Below the pieces are notes generated by a model. That model did no database searches, was not told the DNA's origin, and saw only the letters and a program-made list of their open reading frames with translations. Positions 1 through 6,315 of a DNA stretch of 11,621 nucleotides are shown here, piece after piece (positions within the stretch are counted from its first letter, which is position 1; every line of letters starts with the position of its first letter). A program made the translations under genes and the position numbers. The DNA is taken from positions 1,027 through 12,647 of the forward strand of contig DHJA01000178.1 in assembly GCA_002404095.1 (NCBI GenBank), written 5' to 3'. The stretch comes from Planctomycetaceae bacterium UBA4732 (GTDB taxonomy: Bacteria > Planctomycetota > Planctomycetia > Gemmatales > Gemmataceae).

Positions 1-675
1 CGCGGAGCGAGTGGCCAACAATCGTTGGAGCGAGCGCGGCAAGCGGTCGCATCGGCGGATGAAATGTTGGTGCGTCAGGCGGACGGACTGATCCTGCTGT
101 TCACGCCGCCGTTCGACAAGGGAAAGCTCGATCCCGGATACATTAAGGGGTATGTACCCGGCATCCGCGAGAACGGCGGCCAATACACTCATGGCGTGGC
201 CTGGCTCGTCCAAGCGTCGGCTCTGCTGGGACAACGCGAGCGCGCGATGGAATTGTTTGACCTGCTCAACCCGATTCATCACGGCGACGCGCGCGACAAG
301 GTAAGCCGATATAAGACGGAACCCTATGTGCTGGCCGGCGACGTATACGGTGAGCCGCCCCTCACTGGGCGCGGCGGCTGGACGTGGTACACCGGCTCGG
401 CGAGCTGGCTGTACCGCATCGCCTTAGAAGACATCTTGGGTTTCCACCTGCGCGGCAACAAGCTGACGTTGGCGCCGTGCGTACCGGCAAATTGGCCGAG
501 TTACGAGATAACCTATAAATACAAATCGGCAACGTATCAAATCCTGATCGAGAACACGCCGGGGGGGAGCGGCGCCGTGCGAAGCGTCACGGTGGATGGG
601 GTCGCGGCGCCGGGCGGCGTCATTGAGCTGGCCGACGACGGCAGGCGGCGCGATGTGCGTGTAGTGCTGGGGTAA
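1..675 (+). CDS. C-terminal part of a GH94 glycosyltransferase/phosphorylase, cyclic beta-1,2-glucan synthase-like (5' end outside the window)
   Basis: The frame is open from the first base of the window to TAA at 673-675, so 224 codons of a longer gene are visible. TTG at 25 is only an internal codon. Seen: GGQYTHG (visible residues 59-65), YKTEPYVLAGDVY (about 106-118) and GRGGWTWYTGSASW (123-136), followed by a beta-rich tail ending DVRVVLG. These are hallmarks of the end of the GH94 (alpha/alpha)6 barrel and its C-terminal beta domain. Family knowledge: GH94 includes cellobiose and chitobiose phosphorylases and the C-terminal domain of NdvB/ChvB-type cyclic beta-1,2-glucan synthases, where it trims or phosphorolyses beta-1,2-glucan. 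The DPGYIKGY and NGGQYTHG wording favours the synthase type, but the GT84 part that would prove it lies upstream. A run of seven G (561-567) sits near the end. The ankyrin gene follows 38 bp later on the same strand. Confidence 0.87.
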   Translation, partial: RGASGQQSLERARQAVASADEMLVRQADGLILLFTPPFDKGKLDPGYIKGYVPGIRENGGQYTHGVAWLVQASALLGQRERAMELFDLLNPIHHGDARDKVSRYKTEPYVLAGDVYGEPPLTGRGGWTWYTGSASWLYRIALEDILGFHLRGNKLTLAPCVPANWPSYEITYKYKSATYQILIENTPGGSGAVRSVTVDGVAAPGGVIELADDGRRRDVRVVLG

Positions 676-713
676 GTCCAGGTCGGCGAGAGCGTCTTGG
701 GAAAGGCCGTCCG

Positions 714-1229
714 ATGCGAAAGAACGAAAAAGATCTGCTTAATGAACTTATGGCCGCCGCCGTGCAGGACCAACCAAAAGCACGTCGGCTGCTTAAGAGA
801 TGCCCGGAACTCCTCCAGGCTCGCCGCGGCCTTGGTGAAACCGCACTACACTATCTGGCAATCGAAAACTACACGGAAGGAGTCCGCTTCCTCGCCCAGG
901 CGGGGGCGGACGTGAATACCAAGGATGAATTCGGTGATACGCCGTTGCTCCATGCCGCACAACTTGGCCACGAAGAGATGGTGCGTATACTACTCCGCTT
1001 TAGCGCTAATCCGAACGCGCAGTCCGAAACGATGGATAATGTCCTCCATTGTGCCGTCGGTTCTGGCAGCGCATCCATCGTGGACGCATTGCTCCAGGCC
1101 GGAGCCGATCCTCATTACCGCACCGAGTTAGACGAGACCCTGTTCAGCGTTCTGCCGACGCCCGGAACAAAGCGTGAAGCGATTCTTGCCGTCCTGAAAA
1201 AGCATGGAATCAGCAAGAGCGAAGGTTAA
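714..1229 (+). CDS. Small ankyrin-repeat protein
   Basis: A 171-residue protein made almost entirely of ankyrin repeats. ATG 714 is preceded by AAAGG at 702-706 with 7 nt spacing, which supports this start. Repeat units: GETALHYLAIENYTEGVRFL followed by AGADVN; GDTPLLHAAQLGHEEMVRIL followed by SANPN; and DNVLHCAVGSGSASIVDALL followed by AGADP. A degenerate capping repeat ends near residue 165, and the N-terminal helix (about residues 5-30) looks like a cap. No signal peptide or membrane segment is visible, so it is probably cytoplasmic. Ankyrin repeats bind other proteins; the partner is unknown. Hand-counted G+C over 721-1020 is about 56%, against about 71% over 1561-1740 in the acyltransferase gene, which may reflect a different origin. 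It is 38 bp after the GH94 gene and could be co-transcribed, but no functional link is evident. Confidence 0.88.
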   Translation: MRKNEKDLLNELMAAAVQDQPKARRLLKRCPELLQARRGLGETALHYLAIENYTEGVRFLAQAGADVNTKDEFGDTPLLHAAQLGHEEMVRILLRFSANPNAQSETMDNVLHCAVGSGSASIVDALLQAGADPHYRTELDETLFSVLPTPGTKREAILAVLKKHGISKSEG

Positions 1230-1256
1230 TTGCCGCGGGTGGTCTAGGAAGGAATC

Positions 1257-1355
1257 GTGTGCAAACGGTATTTCCAAACCGCGACGGGGGCGAGCGCGGC
1301 CGTCCGAAAAGCGCTGCGCCGCCTGGGCCATATCCTGCCTCCCCAGCGCGACTGA
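1257..1355 (+). CDS. Possible 32-residue small ORF with a good ribosome binding site
   Basis: GTG at 1257 is preceded by AGGAAGGA (1246-1253). The reading frame runs 32 codons to TGA at 1353-1355. The peptide is basic (MCKRYFQTATG..., RKALRRLG, ending PPQRD), has no membrane segment or signal peptide, and is not recognised. The ORF is in the same frame as the acyltransferase gene that starts at 1455, separated from it by this single in-frame TGA. It could be a real small gene, a leader peptide, or a decayed upstream part of something else. The only positive evidence is the purine-rich Shine-Dalgarno-like stretch. Confidence 0.2.
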   Translation: MCKRYFQTATGASAAVRKALRRLGHILPPQRD

Positions 1356-1388
1356 CGGCCGGAAACGAGCTTGCGTTTCATGGGCCGT
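1355..1388. other. Possible bulged hairpin between the small ORF and the acyltransferase gene
   Basis: ACGGCC (1355-1360) pairs with GGCCGT (1383-1388), and GAAACG (1362-1367) pairs with CGTTTC (1374-1379), giving 12 base pairs with a small asymmetric bulge and a 6-nt loop. Only three T follow (1388-1390), so it is a poor intrinsic terminator on the plus strand. It could be a weak terminator or a leader structure ahead of the gene at 1455. Confidence 0.25.
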
Positions 1389-1454
1389 TTGAAGCAAAAT
1401 AGCCGGCCGCTACAGCTTGGAATACAAGCCCTCGAACGAAAGCAAAGGAACAAG

Positions 1455-2222
1455 ATGGCCCAACCATCTGGCCGTTGGATACCGCTGTCTTTGCCGCGCC
1501 GGTTTATCAGCGATCTGGTGTACTTCAGCAAGCTGGCGCCGCTGACGACAATGCAGCGCACCATGCGGTTGGCGGCCGTCGTCGAGGCGCGCCAGCGGAC
1601 TCCGCCGCGACCCGGCTGGTGCGCGCTGTTTGTCAAGGCCTTCTCACTCGTGGCGGCGCAACGGCCGCCGCTGCGCCAAGCCTATATGCCGTGGCCGTGG
1701 CCGCACCTCTACGAACACCCCATCAGCATCGCCAGCGTTGCCGTCGAACGCCGCTACGGCGATGAAGACGCCGTCTTCTTCACCCATGTCCGAAACCCTC
1801 ACGAACAAACCCTCGCGGCCATCGAAACGCATCTAGATCGCTGCAAAACAGAGCCGATTGAAAGCATCGCGCTGTTTCGGCGCATCCTGCAAACAAGCCG
1901 GTTGCCTTGGCCGCTGCGCCGATTCGTGTGGCGGTTCGGCCTGTATACTTCAGGCCGCCGTCGCGCGAGACACCTGGGCACGTTCGGCGTGAGCGTGACG
2001 GCGGGTTTGGGGGCGTCGGGTCTGGACCTGCTGACGCCACTGACGACGGCCCTGAATTACGGCGTTGTTTCGGCGGACGGCTCGGTGGGCGTGCGCCTGA
2101 CGTATGACCACCGCGTCCTCGACGGCGGCACGGCGGCGCGGGCGCTGGCGGACATGGAGGAAGCGCTGAAAGGGGTTATTTTGGTGGAGTTAAATGGGAT
2201 GGCTACGGACGCCGCGTCCTAA
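1455..2222 (+). CDS. Stand-alone E2-like (2-oxoacid dehydrogenase/CAT fold) acyltransferase domain protein
   Basis: A 255-residue protein. ATG 1455 is chosen because AAAGGAA (1444-1450) lies just upstream. The in-frame TTG 1371 and ATG 1380 would only add a low-complexity basic extension and sit in a hairpin. Seen: a C-terminal block LGTFGVSVTAGLG, then LTTALNYG, then TYDHRVLDGG, with His219 and Asp223. This reproduces the HXXXDG active-site motif and preceding beta strands of the catalytic domain of dihydrolipoyl acyltransferases (E2) and chloramphenicol acetyltransferase. Family knowledge: the His is the general base for acyl transfer from CoA or lipoamide. There is no lipoyl domain, no E1/E3-binding domain and no E1 or E3 gene nearby, so it is unlikely to be part of a dehydrogenase complex. 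It probably acylates another substrate, which I cannot identify. It is about half the size of a full E2. The gene ends opposite a minus-strand antitoxin fragment and converges on the TPR gene. Confidence 0.8.
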   Translation: MAQPSGRWIPLSLPRRFISDLVYFSKLAPLTTMQRTMRLAAVVEARQRTPPRPGWCALFVKAFSLVAAQRPPLRQAYMPWPWPHLYEHPISIASVAVERRYGDEDAVFFTHVRNPHEQTLAAIETHLDRCKTEPIESIALFRRILQTSRLPWPLRRFVWRFGLYTSGRRRARHLGTFGVSVTAGLGASGLDLLTPLTTALNYGVVSADGSVGVRLTYDHRVLDGGTAARALADMEEALKGVILVELNGMATDAAS

Positions 2223-2327
2223 CTCTCCATGGGCGTCTCCCAACCGTTCCCAGATCTCCAAAGCCAGGGCAACTCGCTGCTCCGAGCTGAGCCGGTCGAT
2301 CCCCAGGTTTTTCCTAGTCGGAGCCAT
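2190..2327 (-). pseudogene. Truncated addiction-module antitoxin-like fragment
   Basis: Reading the minus strand from ATG at 2327 gives 45 codons to TAA at 2190-2192. The first 35 or so residues read MAPTRKNLGIDRL, then SSEQRVALALEIWERLGDAH. This matches the N-terminal signature of putative addiction-module components (TIGR02574/PF09720-type), whose consensus is an LSVEERIALVEEIWDSI-like helix. AAGAGGCG lies directly before the ATG. Intact members are roughly 70-80 residues and continue with an LT..QR.EL.RRL helix and a PWEEV-like tail. Here the sequence turns into GRGVRSHPI exactly where it enters the 3' end of the acyltransferase gene on the other strand, so the second half is missing. No RelE/ParE-type toxin gene is adjacent. 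I infer a decayed remnant, although expression of the short peptide cannot be excluded. Confidence 0.5.
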
Positions 2328-2340
2328 CGCCTCTTGCCTT

Positions 2341-5064
2341 CTATTTTACGCCTTTGATGCTGGCGTCGAACAGCAAGCGTTGCCCCGCCTTCACCAGCGC
2401 CAGCGTCAGCAGCGGGCCAAGTCGCCAGTCGCGCAAGCCCAGCCGCCCCGCCTCGCGGATGCGCTCCGCCGCCAGCTCGTATCGCCCCTTCTCAAACGCC
2501 GTTAGCCCCGCCAGCAATACCGTCTGTCGTAACGGCTCGTCCAGTTTGAACTCCGCCCGGCGAGCCGGGTCGATCTGATTCCAGCAGCGGATCGCTTCAT
2601 CATAAGCGGCGCGGTCGAACGCCTGCCGGCCAAGCAGCGCCTTCGCATACGGCGCCGACGGACTGTTAACTGCGGCCGCCGCTTTCTGTAGCGATTGCCG
2701 GGCCGCGTCGTCGTTGTTCAAATGCACGTGCGCCCAAGCCATGACGTAATGACTCTCCGCTGTCAGCGCGGCATCGCTGATCGCGGCGCGTTCGCCAAGC
2801 TCAAGCGCCTTGGAGTAATCGCGCGCCGCCAGGCAGCAGACGGCGCCGAGGTAGTGGAACCGCGCGTCCTTCACCTCCGGCCGATCCATCCCATAGGCCT
2901 GTGCGGCCAGTCCTTCCCGGTCGCCGGTCGCCGACCGCACCGCCGCCAAACACCATAGGGCGTCCAGATTGTTCGGGTCGTGGCTCAGGCACTCCTGCAA
3001 TAGCTTCACGGCATGCGCCAGCGCCTCGGGGTCTGGCGCTGCGTCCTGCACCGCCTTTTCACGGCTGAACCCCTCTTTGATCGCTAATCGAGCGCCTAGG
3101 AAGGCGACAGCGGCGCGTTGCCGGCCTTGCGTCAAACCTAGTGCTTGGTCGATGGCTTCGGCGCGGGCCAGGGCGTTGCCGCGCTGTTGCTCGATGATCG
3201 CTTGACGGATCACCGGCCACGGATCGACCGGGTTGAGGCGATGCCAGCCGGCCAGCAGCGCGGCCGCCCGGTCCATGTCGCCGCGATGGTAGTGCAGACA
3301 GGCCAGCCGGTCGTGCCCCGTAAGGCTCGGCGGCGCCAGGCGCAACAACACCTCCATGCACTCCAGGGCCGCATCTTTTCGCCCCGCCGCTTCCTCGCTG
3401 TGCGAGCGGGCCAACAGAAATTCCTCGCCTTTCGCCGGGTAATCGGCGCCAAGCGGCTCCGGGAAGCGGCCGGGATTCGCGTCCGCACTGCGCTTCAGAT
3501 AGGTATATTCGGCGTCGTCGAAATCCCACTTTTGTTGAGCGAAATACTCTCTTGCCGGCGCTGCCTCGCGGAAAGCCAAGGCGAACAGGTTTAGGTCGTG
3601 CTCGCCGCGGAAGTCGTGCAGCGTCGCCGCGCGAACGTATAGCCATGCGTGAATCGGCTTCACCGCATCGGGATGGGTGGCGGCAAGCTGATGATAGGCC
3701 GCAGCCGCCTGCGCATTGACGGAGGCCACCGCCGCCAGCACGTCGCACAGCTGGGTTTGGTCCTCAGCGGGCAACGACGGCAGCAGCATCCGCGCCTCGG
3801 CGTGGACCGTGGACATCACGCCGGCCCACTCGGCGTTGCCGGTCTGCACGTACTTCGACAATAGCCGCACGGCCCAGGCCACGTTCTTCGGCTTGTCCTC
3901 CGGCTGCGTCGGCCGGCCCATCGCGCCGCACAGGGCGAGGTACGCGGCCGTGAACGGGTCTTTGGGCTGCTCCTGTTCCAGGGCGGCGCGGAGGTGTTTG
4001 TACGCCTGATCGTAGCGTTGCTGCCGGGCGAGAGACAAACCGACGCCGCGCAGCAGCGCCGGCGTCGGGGCCGTCTCCTGCAACAGCTTGTGGAATAGGT
4101 CGGCCGCTTCCTGAAACGCGCCCTGACGATAATGCGCCTGCGCCAGGGCGAATTGCCCTTCGCGGAGGATCGCGCCCAGGTCGCCGCCGAGTACCGGACA
4201 AACGAAAGGGTGTTTCGACGCCAAGCGGCGGATGTAGGATCGACCTTCGGGGAACGCCTCGACCCATGCCCGTTGCGGAGTCGGACTCCACAATGGCAGT
4301 CCGCGCGATCCGAGGGCGCGTTGCAGGGCGCGCAGAGCCAAGCCGCTGTCGCCGTTAGCCGCCACTAGGGCCACGCCCATCTGCCATGTCACGAACGGAC
4401 AGCCGGCGTCGATACGGTTGGCTTCGCCGAGATAGCGCAAGGCTTCCTGCGACCGGCCGACGCGGTGCAGCACCGCCCCGATATAGAATGCAGGGTCGAT
4501 GGCTTGCTTGCCCGCCTGCTCAAAGGCCGTCGTCAACGCGGCGAGGGTTTGGTCGATCTCACCGCGACGGTAGTAGCAGAGCGCCCTCCAAAACACCGCT
4601 TCCGGGCAAGGCGTCTGCAAGGTCTCGATACGCGCCGTGAGTTCGAGGACGGCGTCTGTGCCGTCGGCCCCGCCGGCGAACTGTCGCCGGGCCTCGGCCA
4701 GCATGGCGTCCACGACGCGGGCGCGGGCGTCGGCCTCCGGGCCGCCCAACACTGACGCGGCCTTGAGGCTGTGTTCCAGGGCTGCTTCGTATTGCTTGTC
4801 TTTTAGGGCGGCGTCCGTCGCCGCCTGGCGCGCTTCGCCGTTGAGATTGCGGAGTTTTTCTTGCCAAATAGGTGGTAGGCGGGTGTTTTGCAATGACACG
4901 GCGGTCGTCAAAGCGCCTTGCCAATCGCCTTGATCGAGTGCGCGTTGCGCCCGGCTAAAGGCGCGCGAGCGGACGGGGCCGGAGCCGAGAAGCAGCCAAA
5001 ACCCCGCCAGGAGGGCGAGGCCAACGATGAGAGCGCTAGGGACGGCAACGTAAATCGACCACAT
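2341..5064 (-). CDS. Membrane-anchored tetratricopeptide-repeat protein (907 residues)
   Basis: The start is ATG at 5064, preceded by AGGAAG (5071-5076) with 6 nt spacing. The frame stays open to 5235, but those 57 extra residues are translation of the palindromic element and are rejected. Residues about 3-27 (MWSIYVAVPSALIVGLALLA...) form one hydrophobic segment, an N-terminal membrane anchor or uncleaved signal. The rest is soluble, Ala/Leu-rich and helical, with many TPR-like pairs, for example EAVFWRALCYYRRGEIDQTL, AQAHYRQGAFQEAADLFHKL, LACLHYHRGDMDRAAALLAG and, near the end, LAGLTAFEKGRYELAAERI. The stop is TAG at 2341-2343. TPR arrays are protein-binding scaffolds; no catalytic motif is visible. 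It lies 171 bp downstream of the beta-sandwich/helical protein on the same strand, separated by the palindromic element, and may be co-expressed with it. Function unknown. Confidence 0.85.
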   Translation of the reverse strand: MWSIYVAVPSALIVGLALLAGFWLLLGSGPVRSRAFSRAQRALDQGDWQGALTTAVSLQNTRLPPIWQEKLRNLNGEARQAATDAALKDKQYEAALEHSLKAASVLGGPEADARARVVDAMLAEARRQFAGGADGTDAVLELTARIETLQTPCPEAVFWRALCYYRRGEIDQTLAALTTAFEQAGKQAIDPAFYIGAVLHRVGRSQEALRYLGEANRIDAGCPFVTWQMGVALVAANGDSGLALRALQRALGSRGLPLWSPTPQRAWVEAFPEGRSYIRRLASKHPFVCPVLGGDLGAILREGQFALAQAHYRQGAFQEAADLFHKLLQETAPTPALLRGVGLSLARQQRYDQAYKHLRAALEQEQPKDPFTAAYLALCGAMGRPTQPEDKPKNVAWAVRLLSKYVQTGNAEWAGVMSTVHAEARMLLPSLPAEDQTQLCDVLAAVASVNAQAAAAYHQLAATHPDAVKPIHAWLYVRAATLHDFRGEHDLNLFALAFREAAPAREYFAQQKWDFDDAEYTYLKRSADANPGRFPEPLGADYPAKGEEFLLARSHSEEAAGRKDAALECMEVLLRLAPPSLTGHDRLACLHYHRGDMDRAAALLAGWHRLNPVDPWPVIRQAIIEQQRGNALARAEAIDQALGLTQGRQRAAVAFLGARLAIKEGFSREKAVQDAAPDPEALAHAVKLLQECLSHDPNNLDALWCLAAVRSATGDREGLAAQAYGMDRPEVKDARFHYLGAVCCLAARDYSKALELGERAAISDAALTAESHYVMAWAHVHLNNDDAARQSLQKAAAAVNSPSAPYAKALLGRQAFDRAAYDEAIRCWNQIDPARRAEFKLDEPLRQTVLLAGLTAFEKGRYELAAERIREAGRLGLRDWRLGPLLTLALVKAGQRLLFDASIKGVK

Positions 5065-5070
5065 GCCATT

Positions 5071-5076
5071 CTTCCT
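5071..5076 (-). promoter_or_regulatory. Ribosome binding site partly supplied by the palindromic element
   Basis: On the minus strand AGGAAG is followed by AATGGC and the ATG at 5064. Its first three bases (5074-5076) are the outer edge of the 132-bp inverted-repeat element. This site decides the TPR gene's start and places the element wholly in the 5' leader. Confidence 0.55.
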
Positions 5077-5205
5077 GGTTCCCACGCTCTGCGTGGGAAC
5101 GCCGCCCGGACGCTCTGCGTCCCGAACCCTGGAGCCGCTGAACCGAGCCGGACGCGACGCAGAGCGTCGCACCCGTGGGTTCCCACGCAGAGCGTGGGAA
5201 CCAGG
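5074..5205. repeat. 132-bp palindromic element with perfect 27-bp terminal inverted repeats (REPIN/MITE-like)
   Basis: Arms at 5074-5100 and 5179-5205 are exact reverse complements over 27 bp. Each arm is itself a hairpin of GTTCCCACGC with its complement and a 3-nt loop (5078-5100 and 5179-5201). A second nested inverted pair lies inside: GACGCTCTGCGTC at 5109-5121 and its exact complement at 5156-5168. Paired palindromes in inverted orientation are the architecture of REP doublets (REPINs), which are moved by RAYT transposases of the Y1/IS200 group. No transposase gene is in the window, so it would be non-autonomous. Translated, the element gives peptides such as SHALRGN and PTQSVGT, which often contaminate predicted proteins; both appear in the upstream extension of the TPR frame. 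I see no clear target-site duplication. Confidence 0.85.
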
Positions 5206-5235
5206 GGCTAACTTGCCCCACGCAGCGTATCGCAA

Positions 5236-6231
5236 TCACGACGATCCTTCAAGCAGCTCGGCGCCGCCGCCCGTTGATTGCCTTCGGCCTTGCGTAAGCT
5301 GCTCCTCGATTTTGTGAACCTCGGCGCCAAGTCGTCGCGCGTCGCGGACGACGGCCGTCGGCTCCGATTTCATCCGTTGCGTGAAACCTCGCGCCTGCCC
5401 GGCGATCTCGGTCAAGCGCGGTTCCAGGTCGATCCGTTGCTTGGCGCGTACCTGCTTCCAGACCGTCGCCAAGTAATCGCGAAAACGCGCAACAGAATCC
5501 TTCGCTTCCTCTTCCGGCGGAAGTTGCGGCGCGGCCGGCCGCGGCAGAGCGTCGCGCTTCAACTGATCGAGATAGCCGACGTATTTTTCCAAGTTCTCAC
5601 GGCACTCCTGGTAGAGTACCTGATTATTTTCCTCGTATGCTTGTTCGGCGTAGCGCTCTTGGGCGTGGACATGCTCGAACAATTCTTCGCGGGCGAGTCC
5701 CAGCGCGGTTGCCGCCTCGACGGCAAGGTCGAGACATCGCCGCACCAGCTGGGCGAATCGCGGCCACGGCGGGTCGAGCGACGGCTGAGCGACGGTCTGC
5801 TTCTGCGATACGCCCTGACCGAGCGCCGGGCCGGCGGACTGACAACGGATTGTCACTACCAGGCGGGCCGCCTCACGACCTACGCCATCGCACACGGTGA
5901 GTTCAAGGGAGTTGTCGGTTTCCGGTTGCAATTCCAAATCCTGCGCGAAGGAACCGCCGCCGTCGAGAAACGCCTCATCCGTCAACCCGGTAATGAGCGA
6001 GCGAATGCGCACCGAGCTGCCCTCCAGCCAACTCGCATCGGCTTCCGTCCGCACGGTTCCGATCAGGGTATACGCCGCGTCTCGCACGTTTGCCGGACTG
6101 GTCACTTGCAGTTCCAGGGCCGGCGGCTCGCCTTCTTTAAATGGCATCTCCGCGGCCCTCGATCCCGGAATACTCAATGATGCGCTGTCGGTGTCTTTGG
6201 GCTGCTGCCGGTCGAGCAGGAGGTGGATCAT
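5236..6231 (-). CDS. Uncharacterised protein: N-terminal beta-sandwich-like domain plus helical C-terminal half
   Basis: A 331-residue protein from ATG 6231 to TGA 5236-5238. The start is uncertain: the frame is open to 6306, but that part runs through the terminator hairpin; ATG 6147 would give 303 residues. No start has a convincing ribosome binding site. Residues about 37-131 look like an Ig-like beta sandwich: PPALELQVTSP, YTLIGTVRTEA, SFAQDLELQPETDNSLELTV, ARLVVTIRC. Residues about 156-226 are helical and charged, with FAQLVRRCLDLAVEAATALG and QAYEENNQVLYQECRENLEK. A Pro-rich hinge (229-240) leads to another helical region (241-315, possible coiled coil). No signal peptide or membrane segment is seen. 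I do not recognise the family. The beta-sandwich/helix order recalls the substrate-binding half of Hsp70-like proteins, but there is no ATPase domain and this is only a guess. The TPR gene follows on the same strand. Confidence 0.65.
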   Translation of the reverse strand: MIHLLLDRQQPKDTDSASLSIPGSRAAEMPFKEGEPPALELQVTSPANVRDAAYTLIGTVRTEADASWLEGSSVRIRSLITGLTDEAFLDGGGSFAQDLELQPETDNSLELTVCDGVGREAARLVVTIRCQSAGPALGQGVSQKQTVAQPSLDPPWPRFAQLVRRCLDLAVEAATALGLAREELFEHVHAQERYAEQAYEENNQVLYQECRENLEKYVGYLDQLKRDALPRPAAPQLPPEEEAKDSVARFRDYLATVWKQVRAKQRIDLEPRLTEIAGQARGFTQRMKSEPTAVVRDARRLGAEVHKIEEQLTQGRRQSTGGGAELLEGSS

Positions 6232-6244
6232 GGCCAACGTATCT

Positions 6245-6291
6245 AAAAAGCCACGGCCCCGAGGCGTGCGAATCACGCCGCGGGGCCGTGG
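6245..6291 (-). terminator. Strong rho-independent terminator after the DUF1549/DUF1553 gene
   Basis: Arms 6251-6268 and 6274-6291 form an 18-bp stem with a single mismatch (CCACGGCCCC against GGGGCCGTGG at the base) and a 5-nt loop. On the minus strand the stem is followed at once by CTTTTT (6250-6245). It lies 24 bp beyond the TAA at 6316-6318. It should end the two-gene cytochrome transcript and isolate the next minus-strand gene. Confidence 0.85.
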
Positions 6292-6315
6292 ACCAATCGG
6301 CGGCAAGCCGGCCGA

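Noticed and set aside
561..567. Run of seven G in the GH94 gene as a phase-variable tract
   Set aside because: Short for slippage, in a G+C-rich genome, and the frame is intact with a normal C-terminus.
3059..3748. 229-codon minus-strand frame inside the TPR gene
   Set aside because: Overlaps the TPR frame in another phase and is dominated by Arg, Gly and Pro; it is a shadow.
5074..5205. Palindromic repeats as a possible CRISPR array
   Set aside because: There are only two arms in inverted, not direct, orientation, with a symmetric interior and no spacer series.
5204..5219. GGGGC/GCCCC hairpin just after the beta-sandwich gene
   Set aside because: Only a 5-bp stem and no T tract on the minus strand; not convincing as a terminator.
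5065..5235. N-terminal 57-residue extension of the TPR protein
   Set aside because: It is a translation of the palindromic element (SHALRGN, PTQSVGT). ATG 5064 has a proper ribosome binding site and starts directly on the membrane segment.
5278..6180. 300-codon plus-strand frame opposite the beta-sandwich gene
   Set aside because: Arg/Leu-rich with no domain or ribosome binding site. The minus-strand frame has patterned beta strands and helices and same-strand neighbours, so it is preferred, though with less certainty than for the other shadows.
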